Part shown: positions 48,488 through 57,557 of the stretch, piece after piece
Layout of the letters: each line of letters begins with the position of its first letter
How positions within the stretch are numbered: position 1 is the stretch's first letter
Assembly: GCF_024626525.1 (NCBI RefSeq)
Contig: NZ_JANJGU010000003.1
Span: 307,323 to 371,322, forward strand
Direction: 5' to 3'
From: Lederbergia panacisoli
GTDB taxonomy: Bacteria; Bacillota; Bacilli; Bacillales; Bacillaceae_C
Length of the DNA: 64,000 nt
The notes under the pieces: model-generated
The model's input: the letters and a program-made list of their open reading frames with translations, nothing else
Told to the model about the DNA's origin: nothing
The model's database searches: none
Position numbers and translations under genes: made by a program

Positions 48488-48640
48488 TGATAATTTTCAT
48501 CAAATTTCTTCCGAATTTCACCAATTATGGGGAGATTATCACCAATCCAAAGGTGAATTCTCATCAATCTTGCCAAAGTTCTCACCAATCCCATCTTGAA
48601 TTTCATCAATTAATCTAGAACTTCCATCAATCTCTTACTA
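48488..48640 (-). repeat. 21-bp periodic array (reverse), about seven units
   Basis: AATTTCACCAATTATGGGG, ATTATCACCAATCC, AATTCTCATCAATC and so on, each 21 bases apart. It starts in the terminator tail. Confidence 0.85.
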
Positions 48641-48649
48641 TTCTAAGGT

Positions 48650-48680
48650 AAAAAGTAGCGGGTTCTCGACTTTTATCTGT
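48650..48680. repeat. GTCGCG-type hairpin, copy 5 (imperfect)
   Basis: AAAAAGTAGCG-GGTT-CTCGACTTTT; one mismatch in the inner stem. Confidence 0.65.
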
Positions 48681-48714
48681 TTTATTGGTTTTTCATTTTA
48701 TTACATGAACGTCA

Positions 48715-48888
48715 CCATTGACCTTGCTCATTGTCCGTGTTGGTGTGTCATCGCTGGTTAGCGGGAAAATAAAGCTTTGCGACTTACCAGCAGTTAAGTG
48801 TAACACGGACAAATCGATACTAAGCATACGCTGATGGGGCCCCGTCCCCTTTCAGCCCACGCTAAGTATCGGGCGCGGCGGTCAATGG
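48715..48888. other. GC-rich structured element folding as a three-way junction
   Basis: An outer stem CCATTGACC 48715-48723 / GGTCAATGG 48880-48888 encloses two arms. Arm 1: TTGTCCGTGTT 48731-48741 with AACACGGACAA 48802-48812 (11 perfect pairs), capped by GCTGGT 48753-48758 / ACCAGC 48786-48791. Arm 2: CGATACTAAGC 48815-48825 with GCTAAGTATCG 48861-48871 (one mismatch), capped by GCTGA..GGGG / CCCC..TCAGC around 48830-48856. GC content is well above the surroundings. It could be a structured RNA, or the DNA structure of a small mobile or repeat element. No open frame crosses it convincingly. Confidence 0.7.
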
Positions 48889-48960
48889 CAAGCAGCTTCG
48901 CTGTGACTTCGTGCAGGCATGGTAGGTGGGTCGGTTTATTTTATATATGAGAGATTGTGG

Positions 48961-49137
48961 TGGGGATTGATGAAAATTGAAATGGAATTGGTGAGGGATT
49001 GATTAGAATTGATGAAAGTTTAGGTGGGATTGATGAGATTTTAGCGAGAATTGTGGAAAAATTAAGTGGGATTGATGGAAGTCTGATTGGGATTGGTGAA
49101 AGTTTGGAATTAATTGTTGAAATTGGGGCAAATAATT
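48961..49137 (+). repeat. 21-bp periodic array (forward), about eight units
   Basis: GATTGATGAG, AATTGTGGAA, GATTGATGGA, GATTGGTGAA and others, most steps exactly 21. One frame reads as heptads (RIDESLG GIDEILA RIVEKLS) without a stop through the last six units. Confidence 0.85.
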
Positions 49138-49144
49138 TAAATGA

Positions 49145-49171
49145 AAAAAGTCGCGGGCTCGCGACTTTTAT
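49145..49171. repeat. GTCGCG hairpin, copy 6
   Basis: GTCGCG 49150-49155, loop GGCT, CGCGAC 49160-49165, flanked by AAAA and TTTT. Confidence 0.85.
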
Positions 49172-49358
49172 CCGCTAAATTCTTTAATCACCAATCCCCC
49201 TCCAATTTCCAACAATCACACCATGACCTCTTCAATTCACCACAAATCTTATCTTTCAAAAAGCTTATCGGTTTTGTCGGAATTTGTCGCCAAGATATGG
49301 AAGTAATGGTTGCTATTTCCTATTACAATAGTCTTATAAACATTAAGGGGTTGGGTAT

Positions 49359-52300
49359 GTGAGAAGAGTTTTGAGCATGGTTTTGATGCTTGTTTTGATT
49401 TTCCCAGCTTTTGCGCTAGCGGAGTCAGAAACGAACAAAGGGGAGATTTCAGGAAATTTAATCGTTGATTTGGATCCGGAGAAGGATATGTATCTTAATC
49501 CAGCCGATTATCCTTTGAAAAAAGATGGTGATGTGATTGCGCAATTATCCGGTAAGTATTGGGCGACTCAAAGTTTTACTCTGGATAGCATGAGAATTGA
49601 AGATGATTCGACGATGGGGTTAAGGATTTTATATGAGTCTGATGAGACGTACTATAAAGACGGGCTCGTTGCATTAGAGTTTTTTAGGGAAAATCAAGGT
49701 TCGATGGAGTATGTGGGGACGCTTGAATACGATACGTATGATGAGAAGAGGCTTTTGTTAACCGGTCATATTCCTAAGAGTTTGTATACCGATCAGCCAT
49801 ATGTGTACGTGAGGCTAGGAATCTTTGAATATGATTGGGAAGAGACTTTTTCGAGCACTGCTTTATTTAAAGTGAAGAATCCTTTTGGCTCAGAACCGAG
49901 CGAGCCAACCCCGGATCAAGAGAAGTATGTCCTTGTCAGCAACGAATCCGTTAATCCCGACTCTTCACAACCGACCGGCACCTTTTCAATCAACAATGAC
50001 AAATACACAATTAATAAAAATATGGACATAGGGGCTTATCAGCTTGATGTGAATAAGCCGTTTGATGTGGCGAAACATAAAGCGAAAAAACTGCAAAAAA
50101 GTGATTTTACAACGAAAAGTCTTAATAAACTTGGCGATAGTAAATCATTTTGGGTTACCCATTTCGTAACGAACGCTGATTACCAAGTTTCGGCAAAGTT
50201 GCTTTACTCCGGTACAAAAGCAAATGTGTGGGTGCATAATAATGAAATTTCACCATCCGACGCTGAAAAGCTTGGAAAAGAATTTGATCAAAAAATCCAT
50301 CCACTTATAACTGAAAATTTTGCAAATGAGTCAGATGTAGATGGTGATGGAAAATTAAATATCCTTTGCTTCGATATACAGGATGGTTTTAATGGAAGCG
50401 GCGCTTTTGTCGGCGGTTATTTCTGGGGCAGGGATCTTTTCGATGTCTCATATTCAAATCGCTCGGAAATTTTTTATATTGATACGTATCCAACGATGGG
50501 TATGGATGGAGCGAAAGATTTGACGAGAGCCTATAGTACATTGGCTCACGAATTTCAACATATGGTGAATTTCAATCAGAATATTTTTATTGAAAATAAT
50601 ACAAGTGAAATGGATGATTGGTTGAATGAAGGATTGTCGATGGCTGCCGAACAAATATACGTTGGAGAAATTTTAACGCATCGCATCGATTATTATAATA
50701 ACGCCACGTCGATAACGAACGGGCATTCCTTATTATATTGGGATAATTCCGGAGATGTATTGGCTAATTATGCCTTATCGTATTTATTCACCCAATACGT
50801 AAGAACGCAAACGAACCAAGGAAATAAGATATTCAAAGAGATTTTAGTAGATAAAAAGAATGATTATCAAGCAGTTGAAAATGCAATAAAAAAATATGTT
50901 GATTATGGTTTGAATTTTGGGAAATTTATGACAAATTTCCGTGGAGCTCTTCTTTTAAAAGAAGGAAGTGGGAAGTATAGCTTCAACGGAGAAGTAGGAT
51001 TCAATAGCATTCAACCGAAATTGTTCACCGGTTCCTCTGCCAATTTAAAAGGTGGTGGAGCGGTTGTTAAAAAGACGACTAAAACCGATGTACCAGCTGC
51101 AAAAGGCCAGGATATTACGTATACGTTTTTTGATTTAGACGGACCGGATAAGACGCAGCCTGCAAAACCGGTTGTAAATGCAGTTAGTGATCAAGATACA
51201 GCGGTAAAGGGTACGGCTGAGGCAGGTACGACCGTTTATGTAAAAGCGGGTTCAACGTCTTTAGGCAATGGGACTTCGGGTAGTAATGGAGCGTTTTCGG
51301 TGACGATTGCGAAGCAGAAAGCCGGAACGGTGTTGACTGTGTATGCGGTCGATAAAGCGGGGAACGAAGGGGTGCCTGCAAGTGTGACGGTATTGGATAA
51401 AACGGCGCCGGCTACACCGACAGCATCTCAAGTAAGCGATAAGGATAAAACCGTGACTGGGGGAGCGGAAGCAGGCTCGAAAGTAACGGTTAAGGTAGGC
51501 ACAAAAGTATTGGGAACAGCAACAGCGAGTAGTGCTGGGCAATATACCGTGACGATGAGTGCGGTGCAAAAAGCTGGCACCGTATTGAGCATAACAGCAA
51601 CCGATAAGGCAGGAAATGAGAGTGGGGCTCGAAAGGTGACGGTCATAGATAAAACAGCTCCAGCCACACCAACAGCTTCGCAAGTGAGTGACAAAGATAA
51701 AAAAGTAACGGGTTCAGCAGAAGCTGGTTCGAAGGTGACGGTTAAAGCTGGCACGAAGGTATTAGGAACAGCGACTGCAAGTAGTACGGCTAAATACAGT
51801 GTTACATTGAGTGCTGTTCAAAAAGCGGGCACGGTGCTTTCTATAACGGCAACAGATAAGGCTGGGAATGTGAGCGCCGTTCGGAAGATTACGGTCGTTG
51901 ATAAAACAGCGCCAGCCATGCCGACTGCATCCAAAGTGAGCGATAAGGATAAAAAGGTGACCGGGAATGCGGAAGCAGGCTCAAAGGTTACGGTCAAAGT
52001 AGGCACGAAAGTGTTAGGAACGGCGACTGCAGATAAAGCGGGCAAGTATACGGTGAGTTGGAAGACGGCGCAAAAAGCAGGAACAGTTCTCTCTATAACA
52101 GCAACGGATAAAGCTGGGAATGTGAGTGCAGTTCGAAAGATTACAGTCGTTGACAAGACGGCGCCGGCTGCTCCGAAAGTAAACAAGGTAACGATTAAAT
52201 CGACTTCCGTATCTGGTAAAGCGGAGGCGAACTCAACTGTATATGTGAAGGTAGGGAGTAAGGTGATTGCTTCTGGAAAAGCAGGCAAAACGGGAAGCTT

Positions 52301-52409
52301 CTCCATCAAAGTAAAAAAGCAAAAATCGGGGACCATTCTATACGTATACGCTAAAGACAAAGCTGGAAATACAGGAAAGGCGACAAAGGTGACAGTTAAA
52401 ACGAAATAA
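49359..52409 (+). CDS. Secreted M30-like zinc metalloprotease with Big_6-type tail
   Basis: 1016 residues; GTG start eight bases behind AAGGGG, signal peptide VLSMVLMLVLIFPAFALA. Residues about 40-185 are a domain shared with the two following genes (LNPADYPL...LDSMRIEDDS). Residues about 190-560 form a metallopeptidase with HEFQH (His397, Glu398, His401) and a downstream DDWLNEGLSM whose Glu424 is the likely third zinc ligand, as in hyicolysin-type M30 enzymes. Five Big_6-type repeats end it, the last of PKVNKVTIKST form. In the two paralogues the ATG falls nine bases further upstream, where this gene has GTT. An extracellular protease held on the wall is the likely role. Confidence 0.83.
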   Translation: MRRVLSMVLMLVLIFPAFALAESETNKGEISGNLIVDLDPEKDMYLNPADYPLKKDGDVIAQLSGKYWATQSFTLDSMRIEDDSTMGLRILYESDETYYKDGLVALEFFRENQGSMEYVGTLEYDTYDEKRLLLTGHIPKSLYTDQPYVYVRLGIFEYDWEETFSSTALFKVKNPFGSEPSEPTPDQEKYVLVSNESVNPDSSQPTGTFSINNDKYTINKNMDIGAYQLDVNKPFDVAKHKAKKLQKSDFTTKSLNKLGDSKSFWVTHFVTNADYQVSAKLLYSGTKANVWVHNNEISPSDAEKLGKEFDQKIHPLITENFANESDVDGDGKLNILCFDIQDGFNGSGAFVGGYFWGRDLFDVSYSNRSEIFYIDTYPTMGMDGAKDLTRAYSTLAHEFQHMVNFNQNIFIENNTSEMDDWLNEGLSMAAEQIYVGEILTHRIDYYNNATSITNGHSLLYWDNSGDVLANYALSYLFTQYVRTQTNQGNKIFKEILVDKKNDYQAVENAIKKYVDYGLNFGKFMTNFRGALLLKEGSGKYSFNGEVGFNSIQPKLFTGSSANLKGGGAVVKKTTKTDVPAAKGQDITYTFFDLDGPDKTQPAKPVVNAVSDQDTAVKGTAEAGTTVYVKAGSTSLGNGTSGSNGAFSVTIAKQKAGTVLTVYAVDKAGNEGVPASVTVLDKTAPATPTASQVSDKDKTVTGGAEAGSKVTVKVGTKVLGTATASSAGQYTVTMSAVQKAGTVLSITATDKAGNESGARKVTVIDKTAPATPTASQVSDKDKKVTGSAEAGSKVTVKAGTKVLGTATASSTAKYSVTLSAVQKAGTVLSITATDKAGNVSAVRKITVVDKTAPAMPTASKVSDKDKKVTGNAEAGSKVTVKVGTKVLGTATADKAGKYTVSWKTAQKAGTVLSITATDKAGNVSAVRKITVVDKTAPAAPKVNKVTIKSTSVSGKAEANSTVYVKVGSKVIASGKAGKTGSFSIKVKKQKSGTILYVYAKDKAGNTGKATKVTVKTK

Positions 52410-52415
52410 TGGAAA

Positions 52416-52448
52416 TAAGGTGGGAGTATTCAGCTTCCACCTTTTATT
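52416..52448 (+). terminator. Hairpin terminator after the metalloprotease gene
   Basis: AAGGTGG pairs with CCACCTT across a 12-base loop, followed by TTATT. A near-identical hairpin follows the next gene. Confidence 0.65.
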
Positions 52449-52467
52449 CAAAAGGAGAGATTAAAGG

Positions 52468-53763
52468 ATGGGGTATGTAAAAAAAGTACTGAGCATGGTT
52501 TTAGTGCTGTTTTTAATGGTGCCGACGTTTGCTTTCGCGGAGTCGAGCGGAGTTTTAAAAAATGAAAGTGAAATGAATTTCGGGAAGAAATTATACATTA
52601 AGCCGGCGGATTATCCATTAGTAAAAGACGGGAATATCATTGATATATTCGTAGAAAAGTATGCTAATCAAATTTACAGCTTAGATAGTTTAAGAAAAGA
52701 AAATGAATCGGAATTGAGATTAAGGCTTTTTTATCAATCGAATGAGTATTACTTTAAAAGTGGATTAGCGACTTTGGAATTTTATAAAGATGATCGGGGA
52801 TCGATGGCATTTTTGGGTTCGCTTAATTATGACTTGTATTACAAGACAGAAGCTACGATTGATTCCTTTATTCCAATAAGTTTTTATGATGGGCAAGAGT
52901 ATGTATATGTACGGATTGGGATTTACGAATATGAATGGAACAAGGAATATTTCTATACAACGACATTCAAGGTGAAGAATCCTGTGTACACAGCCCCGAA
53001 GCCCGATACAACTCCACCAGCAAAACCGGCAGTGAATTCGGTGAGTGATAAGGATACAAAGGTGACTGGAACGGCCGAAGCAGGCGCTACTGTGTATGTG
53101 AAATCTGGTTCTACTACGCTCGGCTCAGCAGTGGCGACGAGTAATAAAAAGTTCACGGTGGCAATAAAAAAACAAAAAGCGGGCACTAAATTAACGGTCT
53201 ATGCAGTTGATAAGGCGAAAAACAAAGGCGCATCGGCGACAATCACGGTTGTGGATAAAACGGCTCCTGCAATGCCGACCGCATCTAAAGTGAGTAACAA
53301 AGATAAAAAGGTGACGGGAAAAGCCGAAGCAGGGTCAAAAGTGACTGTCAAGGCTGGTTCAAAAATATTGGGAACTGCGAATACGGATAAGGCGGGCAAG
53401 TATTCGGTCACAATGAAAGCTGCACAAAAAGCAGGAACTGTTTTATCGATAACAGCAACAGACAAAGCAAAAAACACAAGTGCTGTTAGAAAAATTACCG
53501 TCATTGATAAAATTCCTCCGGCAGCTCCGAAGGTAAATAAGGTAACGATAAAATCGACTGCTGTAAAAGGAAAAGCCGAAGCCAACTCAACGGTATATGT
53601 GAAGGTTGGGAGTAAGGTGTTGGCTTCAGGAAAGGCGAGCAAAGCGGGAAGCTTTTCCATCAAAATTAAGAAGCAAAAGGCAGGTGTTGTTCTCCAAGTA
53701 TACGCAAAAGACAAAGCTGGGAATGTAGGAAAGTCGACAAAAGTGACAGTTAAAACGAAATAA
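52468..53763 (+). CDS. Secreted surface protein: shared N-domain plus three Big_6-type repeats
   Basis: 431 residues; AAAGGAGAG lies eight bases before the ATG. Signal peptide VLSMVLVLFLMVPTFAFA. Residues about 40-170 are the same domain that heads the metalloprotease and the next protein (IKPADYPLVKDG...YSLDSLRKEN...YVYVRIGIYEYEW). Three Lys-rich Ig-like repeats follow, ending in the common PKVNKVTIKST module. No catalytic domain is present. It may be a decoy, partner or scaffold form of the metalloprotease family; the small size makes it the core unit of the group. Confidence 0.8.
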   Translation: MGYVKKVLSMVLVLFLMVPTFAFAESSGVLKNESEMNFGKKLYIKPADYPLVKDGNIIDIFVEKYANQIYSLDSLRKENESELRLRLFYQSNEYYFKSGLATLEFYKDDRGSMAFLGSLNYDLYYKTEATIDSFIPISFYDGQEYVYVRIGIYEYEWNKEYFYTTTFKVKNPVYTAPKPDTTPPAKPAVNSVSDKDTKVTGTAEAGATVYVKSGSTTLGSAVATSNKKFTVAIKKQKAGTKLTVYAVDKAKNKGASATITVVDKTAPAMPTASKVSNKDKKVTGKAEAGSKVTVKAGSKILGTANTDKAGKYSVTMKAAQKAGTVLSITATDKAKNTSAVRKITVIDKIPPAAPKVNKVTIKSTAVKGKAEANSTVYVKVGSKVLASGKASKAGSFSIKIKKQKAGVVLQVYAKDKAGNVGKSTKVTVKTK

Positions 53764-53769
53764 TGGAAA

Positions 53770-53802
53770 TGGGGTGGGAGTATAAAGCTTCCACCTTTTA
53801 TT
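53770..53802 (+). terminator. Hairpin terminator after the 431-residue protein gene
   Basis: GGGGTGG pairs with CCACCTT-type bases (G-U allowed) and runs into TTTATT; it copies the hairpin at 52416. Confidence 0.6.
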
Positions 53803-53821
53803 CAAGAGAGGAGATTTACGG

Positions 53822-56800
53822 ATGGGGTATGTAAGAAAAGTATTTAGTATGGTTCTTGTACTACTTTTAATGTTGCCAACATTTACTTTCGCTGAAACGA
53901 GCGGAATATTAAAAAATGAAAATAAAGTAAATGACGGGAAGAATTTATACATTCACCCAGCAGATTATCCATTAGTAAATGAAGGCAATATCATTCATAT
54001 ATTCGTAGAAAAATATGCGAATCAAATTTATAGCTTAGATAGTGTGAGAATCGAAGATGATTCGACAATGAGAATGAGGCTTTATTATCTATCGAATGAG
54101 TCTTACTTTAAATCGGGATTAGTGACTTTAGAATTTTATAGAAATGACAGAGGTTCGATGGAGTTTTTAGGTTTGCTTGAATATGACATGTATTACAAAA
54201 TGGCGTCTACGATTGATTCATATATTCCAAAAAGTTTCTATGATGGGCAGGAATATGTATACGTTAGGATTGCGATTAGGGAATATGAATGGAACCCGTA
54301 TTTTTATACAGCCAATTTCAAGGCAAAGAACCCATTTTACACACCTTCCGAACCTGATACAACCCCACCAGCACCACCGGTTGTGAATTCAGTTAGTGAC
54401 CTGGATACGGTTGTGACCGGCACGGCTGAAGCGGGGTCGACCGTGTATGTCAAAGCGGGATCGACGACTTTAGGTCAAGGTAATTCAGGAAATGATGGAG
54501 CGTTTTTGGCGGCGATTCCAAAGCAAAAAGCGGGCACCGTACTAACCGTGTACGCGGTGGATAAGGCAGGAAATCAAGGCCCGTCCGTGAATGTCACGGT
54601 TGCGGATAAAACCCCACCAGAAGTATCGTTTGTAGGGCCGGTAGATGATCAAGATACATTTGTGACCGGATTTACTGAAGCGGGGTCGACCGTGTATATC
54701 AAAGCTGGTACGACCACATTAAGTCAGGGAAATGCTGAAAGTGACGGATTCTTTATGTTGGCGATTCCGAGGCAAAAAGCGGGTACTGTACTGACAGTAT
54801 ACGCGGTGGATACTGCGGGAAATCAAGGTCCATCCGTGAATGTCACGGTTGTGGATGCAACCCCGCCAGCGGCACCGGTTGTGAATTCAGTTAGTGACCA
54901 AGATACGATTGTGACTGGCACGGCTGAAGCAGGGTCGACCGTGTATGTAAAAACGAGTTCGACGACTTTAGGTCAGGGTAATGCAGGAGGAAATGGTTCG
55001 TTTATAGTAGCGATACCAAAGCAAAAAGCGGGAACTGTATTAACAGTGTACGCGGTGGATAGTGCGGGAAATCAAGGCCCGTCTGTGAATGTAACGGTTG
55101 GAGGGACAAAACTGCCGGCTGTTCCAGTTGTGAATCCAGTCAGTGACCAAGATACCGAGGTGAAAGGGACAGCGGATTCGGGTACAACTATTTATGTAAT
55201 GTCTGGATCCACTGAGCTGGGTAAGGCAAATTCGACTAGTAGCGGAGCGTTTTCAGTAACGATTTCGAAGCAAAAAGCAGGAACTATGCTGACAGTGTAC
55301 GCGGTGGATACTTCGGGGAATCAAGGTCCGTCTGTGAGCGTAACCGTTTCTGATAAAACGCCACCAGCGGTACCTGTAGTAGATCCGGTGAGTGATCAGG
55401 ATACAACGGTAAAAGGGAAGGCTGAAGCAGGAGCGACAGTATATGTAAAAGCAGGCTCGACGACTTTAGGTCAAGGTAATGCAGAAGGTGATGGTTCGTT
55501 TATAGTGGCGATTCCGAAGCAAAAGGCAGGAACTGTACTGACAGTATACGCGGTGGATACTTCGGGGAACCAAGGTCCGTCTGTGGGCGTAACCGTTTCT
55601 GATAAAACGCCACCAGCAGTTCCAGTAGTAGATTCGGTAAGTGATCAGGATACAACGGTAAAAGGTAAGGCTGAAGCAGGAGCGACAGTATATGTAAAAG
55701 CAGGCTCGACGACTTTAGGACAGGGAAATGCAGAAGGTGACGGTTCGTTTATAGTGGCGATTCCAAAACAAAAGGCAGGAACTGTGCTGACAGTGTACGC
55801 TGTGGATAAGGCGGGAAATCAAGGTTCGTCCGTGAATGTCACGGTGGGTGGAACTACACTTCCAGCTGCTCCAGTTGTGAATCCAGTCAGTGACCAAGAT
55901 ACTGAGGTGAAAGGTACAGCAGATTCGGGTACAACTGTATATGTAAAGTCTGGATCAACTGAGCTAGGTAAAGCAAATTCGACTAGTAGCGGAGCGTTTA
56001 CAGTAACGATTCCAAAGCAAAAAGCAGGAACTGTATTAACAGTGTACGCGGAGGACAATGCAGGAAATCAAGGCCCGTCCGTGACAGTAACTGTAGCGGA
56101 TAAAACTCCCCCTGCAAAGCCAGTTGTGAGCTCGGTCGGCGATAATGATACAACAGTAAAAGGTACAGCGGAGACAGGAGCAACGGTATATGTAAAAGTT
56201 GGAGCGACATCAGTTGGCAAGGTCGATGTGGCCAGTAATGGAACATTTTCTGTAACGATTCCAAAGCAAAAGGCCGGTACAAAATTGACGGTCTATGCAG
56301 AGGATAAAGCAGGAAATCAAGGTCCATCCGTGACCGTGACTGTTGCCGATAAAACCCCTCCAGCAAAGCCAGTTGTGAGCTCGGTCAGCGATAAGGACAC
56401 AACGGTAAAGGGTACAGCGGAAGTGGGAGCGACAGTATATGTAAAAGCGGGTTCCAAATCCTTGGGCAAGGCGGTTGCGTCAAGCAGCAAATCCTTTTCT
56501 ATAACGATTCCAAAGCAAAAAGCCGGTACGAAACTAACGGTTTATGCAGTGGATAAAGCAAATAATCAAGGTTCATCCGTGACTGTGACTGTTGCCGATA
56601 AAACTGCTCCAGCAAAACCGGTTGTGAGCTCGGTCAGCGATAAAGACACGACAGTAAAAGGTACAGCAGAAGCAGGATCTACTGTATATGTAAAAGTGGG
56701 TTCGAAATCCTTGGGCAAGGCCGTTGCGTCAAGCAGTAAATCTTTTTCTGTAAAAATTGCAAAGCAAAAAGCGGGCACGAAATTGTCGGTCTATGCAGTG

Positions 56801-57355
56801 GATAAAGCAGGTAATCAAAGTTCATCCCTGACAGTAACGGTTTCAGATAAAACCCCGCCGGCTACACCTACAGCATCACAAGTTAGTAATAAAGATAAAA
56901 AGGTGACAGGAAAAGCAGAAGCAGGTTCAAAAGTAACCGTAAAAGTCGGTACGAAAGTGTTGGCCACGGCAACGGCAAGTAAATCTGGCAAGTACACCGT
57001 GACTTGGAAGACCGCACAAAAAGCGGGAACCGTTCTTTCAATTACAGCTACAGACAAAGCAAAAAATGTAAGTAAAGTGAAAAAAGTAACGGTTGTTGAT
57101 AAGATTGCGCCTTCTGCCCCAAAGGTAAATAAGGTAACGATTAAATCCACGACTACAACGGGAAAGGCAGAAGCAAACTCTACGGTCTATGTAAAGGCTG
57201 GGAGTAAGGTGATAGCTTCGGCTAAGGCGAGTAAAGCCGGAAACTACTCTATCAAAATTAAGAAGCAAAAGGCGGGTACTGTTCTCCAAGTTTATGCAAA
57301 GGATAAGGCTGGGAATGTAGGAAAGGCTACAAAAACGACAGTTAAAACGAAATAA
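53822..57355 (+). CDS. Secreted surface protein: shared N-domain plus twelve Big_6-type repeats
   Basis: 1177 residues; AGAGGAGA lies about eight bases before the ATG. Signal peptide VFSMVLVLLLMLPTFTFA. The N-domain (about 40-170, IHPADYPLVNEG...YSLDSVRIED) matches the two genes upstream. Twelve Ig-like repeats of about 83 residues follow, with PVVNSVSDQDT, GTAEAGSTVYVKAGS and KQKAGTVLTVYAVD signatures. Units 5 and 6 are almost identical, and units 4 and 7 nearly so, implying recent internal duplication. The last unit is the shared PKVNKVTIKST module. It is probably a surface stalk or adhesin of variable length. Confidence 0.82.
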   Translation: MGYVRKVFSMVLVLLLMLPTFTFAETSGILKNENKVNDGKNLYIHPADYPLVNEGNIIHIFVEKYANQIYSLDSVRIEDDSTMRMRLYYLSNESYFKSGLVTLEFYRNDRGSMEFLGLLEYDMYYKMASTIDSYIPKSFYDGQEYVYVRIAIREYEWNPYFYTANFKAKNPFYTPSEPDTTPPAPPVVNSVSDLDTVVTGTAEAGSTVYVKAGSTTLGQGNSGNDGAFLAAIPKQKAGTVLTVYAVDKAGNQGPSVNVTVADKTPPEVSFVGPVDDQDTFVTGFTEAGSTVYIKAGTTTLSQGNAESDGFFMLAIPRQKAGTVLTVYAVDTAGNQGPSVNVTVVDATPPAAPVVNSVSDQDTIVTGTAEAGSTVYVKTSSTTLGQGNAGGNGSFIVAIPKQKAGTVLTVYAVDSAGNQGPSVNVTVGGTKLPAVPVVNPVSDQDTEVKGTADSGTTIYVMSGSTELGKANSTSSGAFSVTISKQKAGTMLTVYAVDTSGNQGPSVSVTVSDKTPPAVPVVDPVSDQDTTVKGKAEAGATVYVKAGSTTLGQGNAEGDGSFIVAIPKQKAGTVLTVYAVDTSGNQGPSVGVTVSDKTPPAVPVVDSVSDQDTTVKGKAEAGATVYVKAGSTTLGQGNAEGDGSFIVAIPKQKAGTVLTVYAVDKAGNQGSSVNVTVGGTTLPAAPVVNPVSDQDTEVKGTADSGTTVYVKSGSTELGKANSTSSGAFTVTIPKQKAGTVLTVYAEDNAGNQGPSVTVTVADKTPPAKPVVSSVGDNDTTVKGTAETGATVYVKVGATSVGKVDVASNGTFSVTIPKQKAGTKLTVYAEDKAGNQGPSVTVTVADKTPPAKPVVSSVSDKDTTVKGTAEVGATVYVKAGSKSLGKAVASSSKSFSITIPKQKAGTKLTVYAVDKANNQGSSVTVTVADKTAPAKPVVSSVSDKDTTVKGTAEAGSTVYVKVGSKSLGKAVASSSKSFSVKIAKQKAGTKLSVYAVDKAGNQSSSLTVTVSDKTPPATPTASQVSNKDKKVTGKAEAGSKVTVKVGTKVLATATASKSGKYTVTWKTAQKAGTVLSITATDKAKNVSKVKKVTVVDKIAPSAPKVNKVTIKSTTTTGKAEANSTVYVKAGSKVIASAKASKAGNYSIKIKKQKAGTVLQVYAKDKAGNVGKATKTTVKTK

Positions 57356-57363
57356 AGGATGGA

Positions 57364-57391
57364 AAAATGTCGCGGACTCGCGACTTTTTTC
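57364..57391 (+). terminator. GTCGCG hairpin, copy 7, acting as terminator
   Basis: GTCGCG 57369-57374, loop GACT, CGCGAC 57379-57384, then TTTTTT, nine bases after the stop of the twelve-repeat gene. Confidence 0.8.
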
Positions 57392-57457
57392 CTTACTATT
57401 AATGCAACAGATAAAGCGAAGAACAAAAGTAAAACAACTAAAGTAAAAGTAAAATAA
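57392..57457 (+). pseudogene. Orphan 3' end of a Big_6-type repeat
   Basis: One frame encodes LTINATDKAKNKSKTTKVKV-K and a stop, matching the last 21 residues of the repeat tails upstream. It has no start and is cut off from the gene before it by the hairpin. It looks like the remnant of a former longer or additional gene. Confidence 0.7.
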
Positions 57458-57459
57458 TT

Positions 57460-57498
57460 AGAAGCTCATTGCCTTTATAAAGGTAATGAGCTTCTTTC
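57460..57498 (+). terminator. Terminator of the remnant
   Basis: AGAAGCTCATTGCCTT pairs with AAGGTAATGAGCTTCT around TATA, then TTCATT. It is a near-perfect hairpin three bases after the orphan stop. Confidence 0.85.
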
Positions 57499-57528
57499 AT
57501 TGGGGAATTCTTGATGATAATCTAATGG

Positions 57529-57556
57529 GAAAAGTCGCGGGAACGCGACTTTTATC
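57529..57556. repeat. GTCGCG hairpin, copy 8
   Basis: GTCGCG 57534-57539, loop GGAA, CGCGAC 57544-57549. Confidence 0.85.
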
Positions 57557-57557
57557 C

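Noticed and set aside
49141..49362. 73-codon frame before the metalloprotease
   Set aside because: It starts in hairpin copy 6 and is mostly low-complexity gap sequence; no ribosome site.
42222..57355. Sortase-type LPXTG anchors on the large surface proteins
   Set aside because: All C-termini end in Lys-rich Ig-like modules without LPXTG, hydrophobic segment or charged tail.
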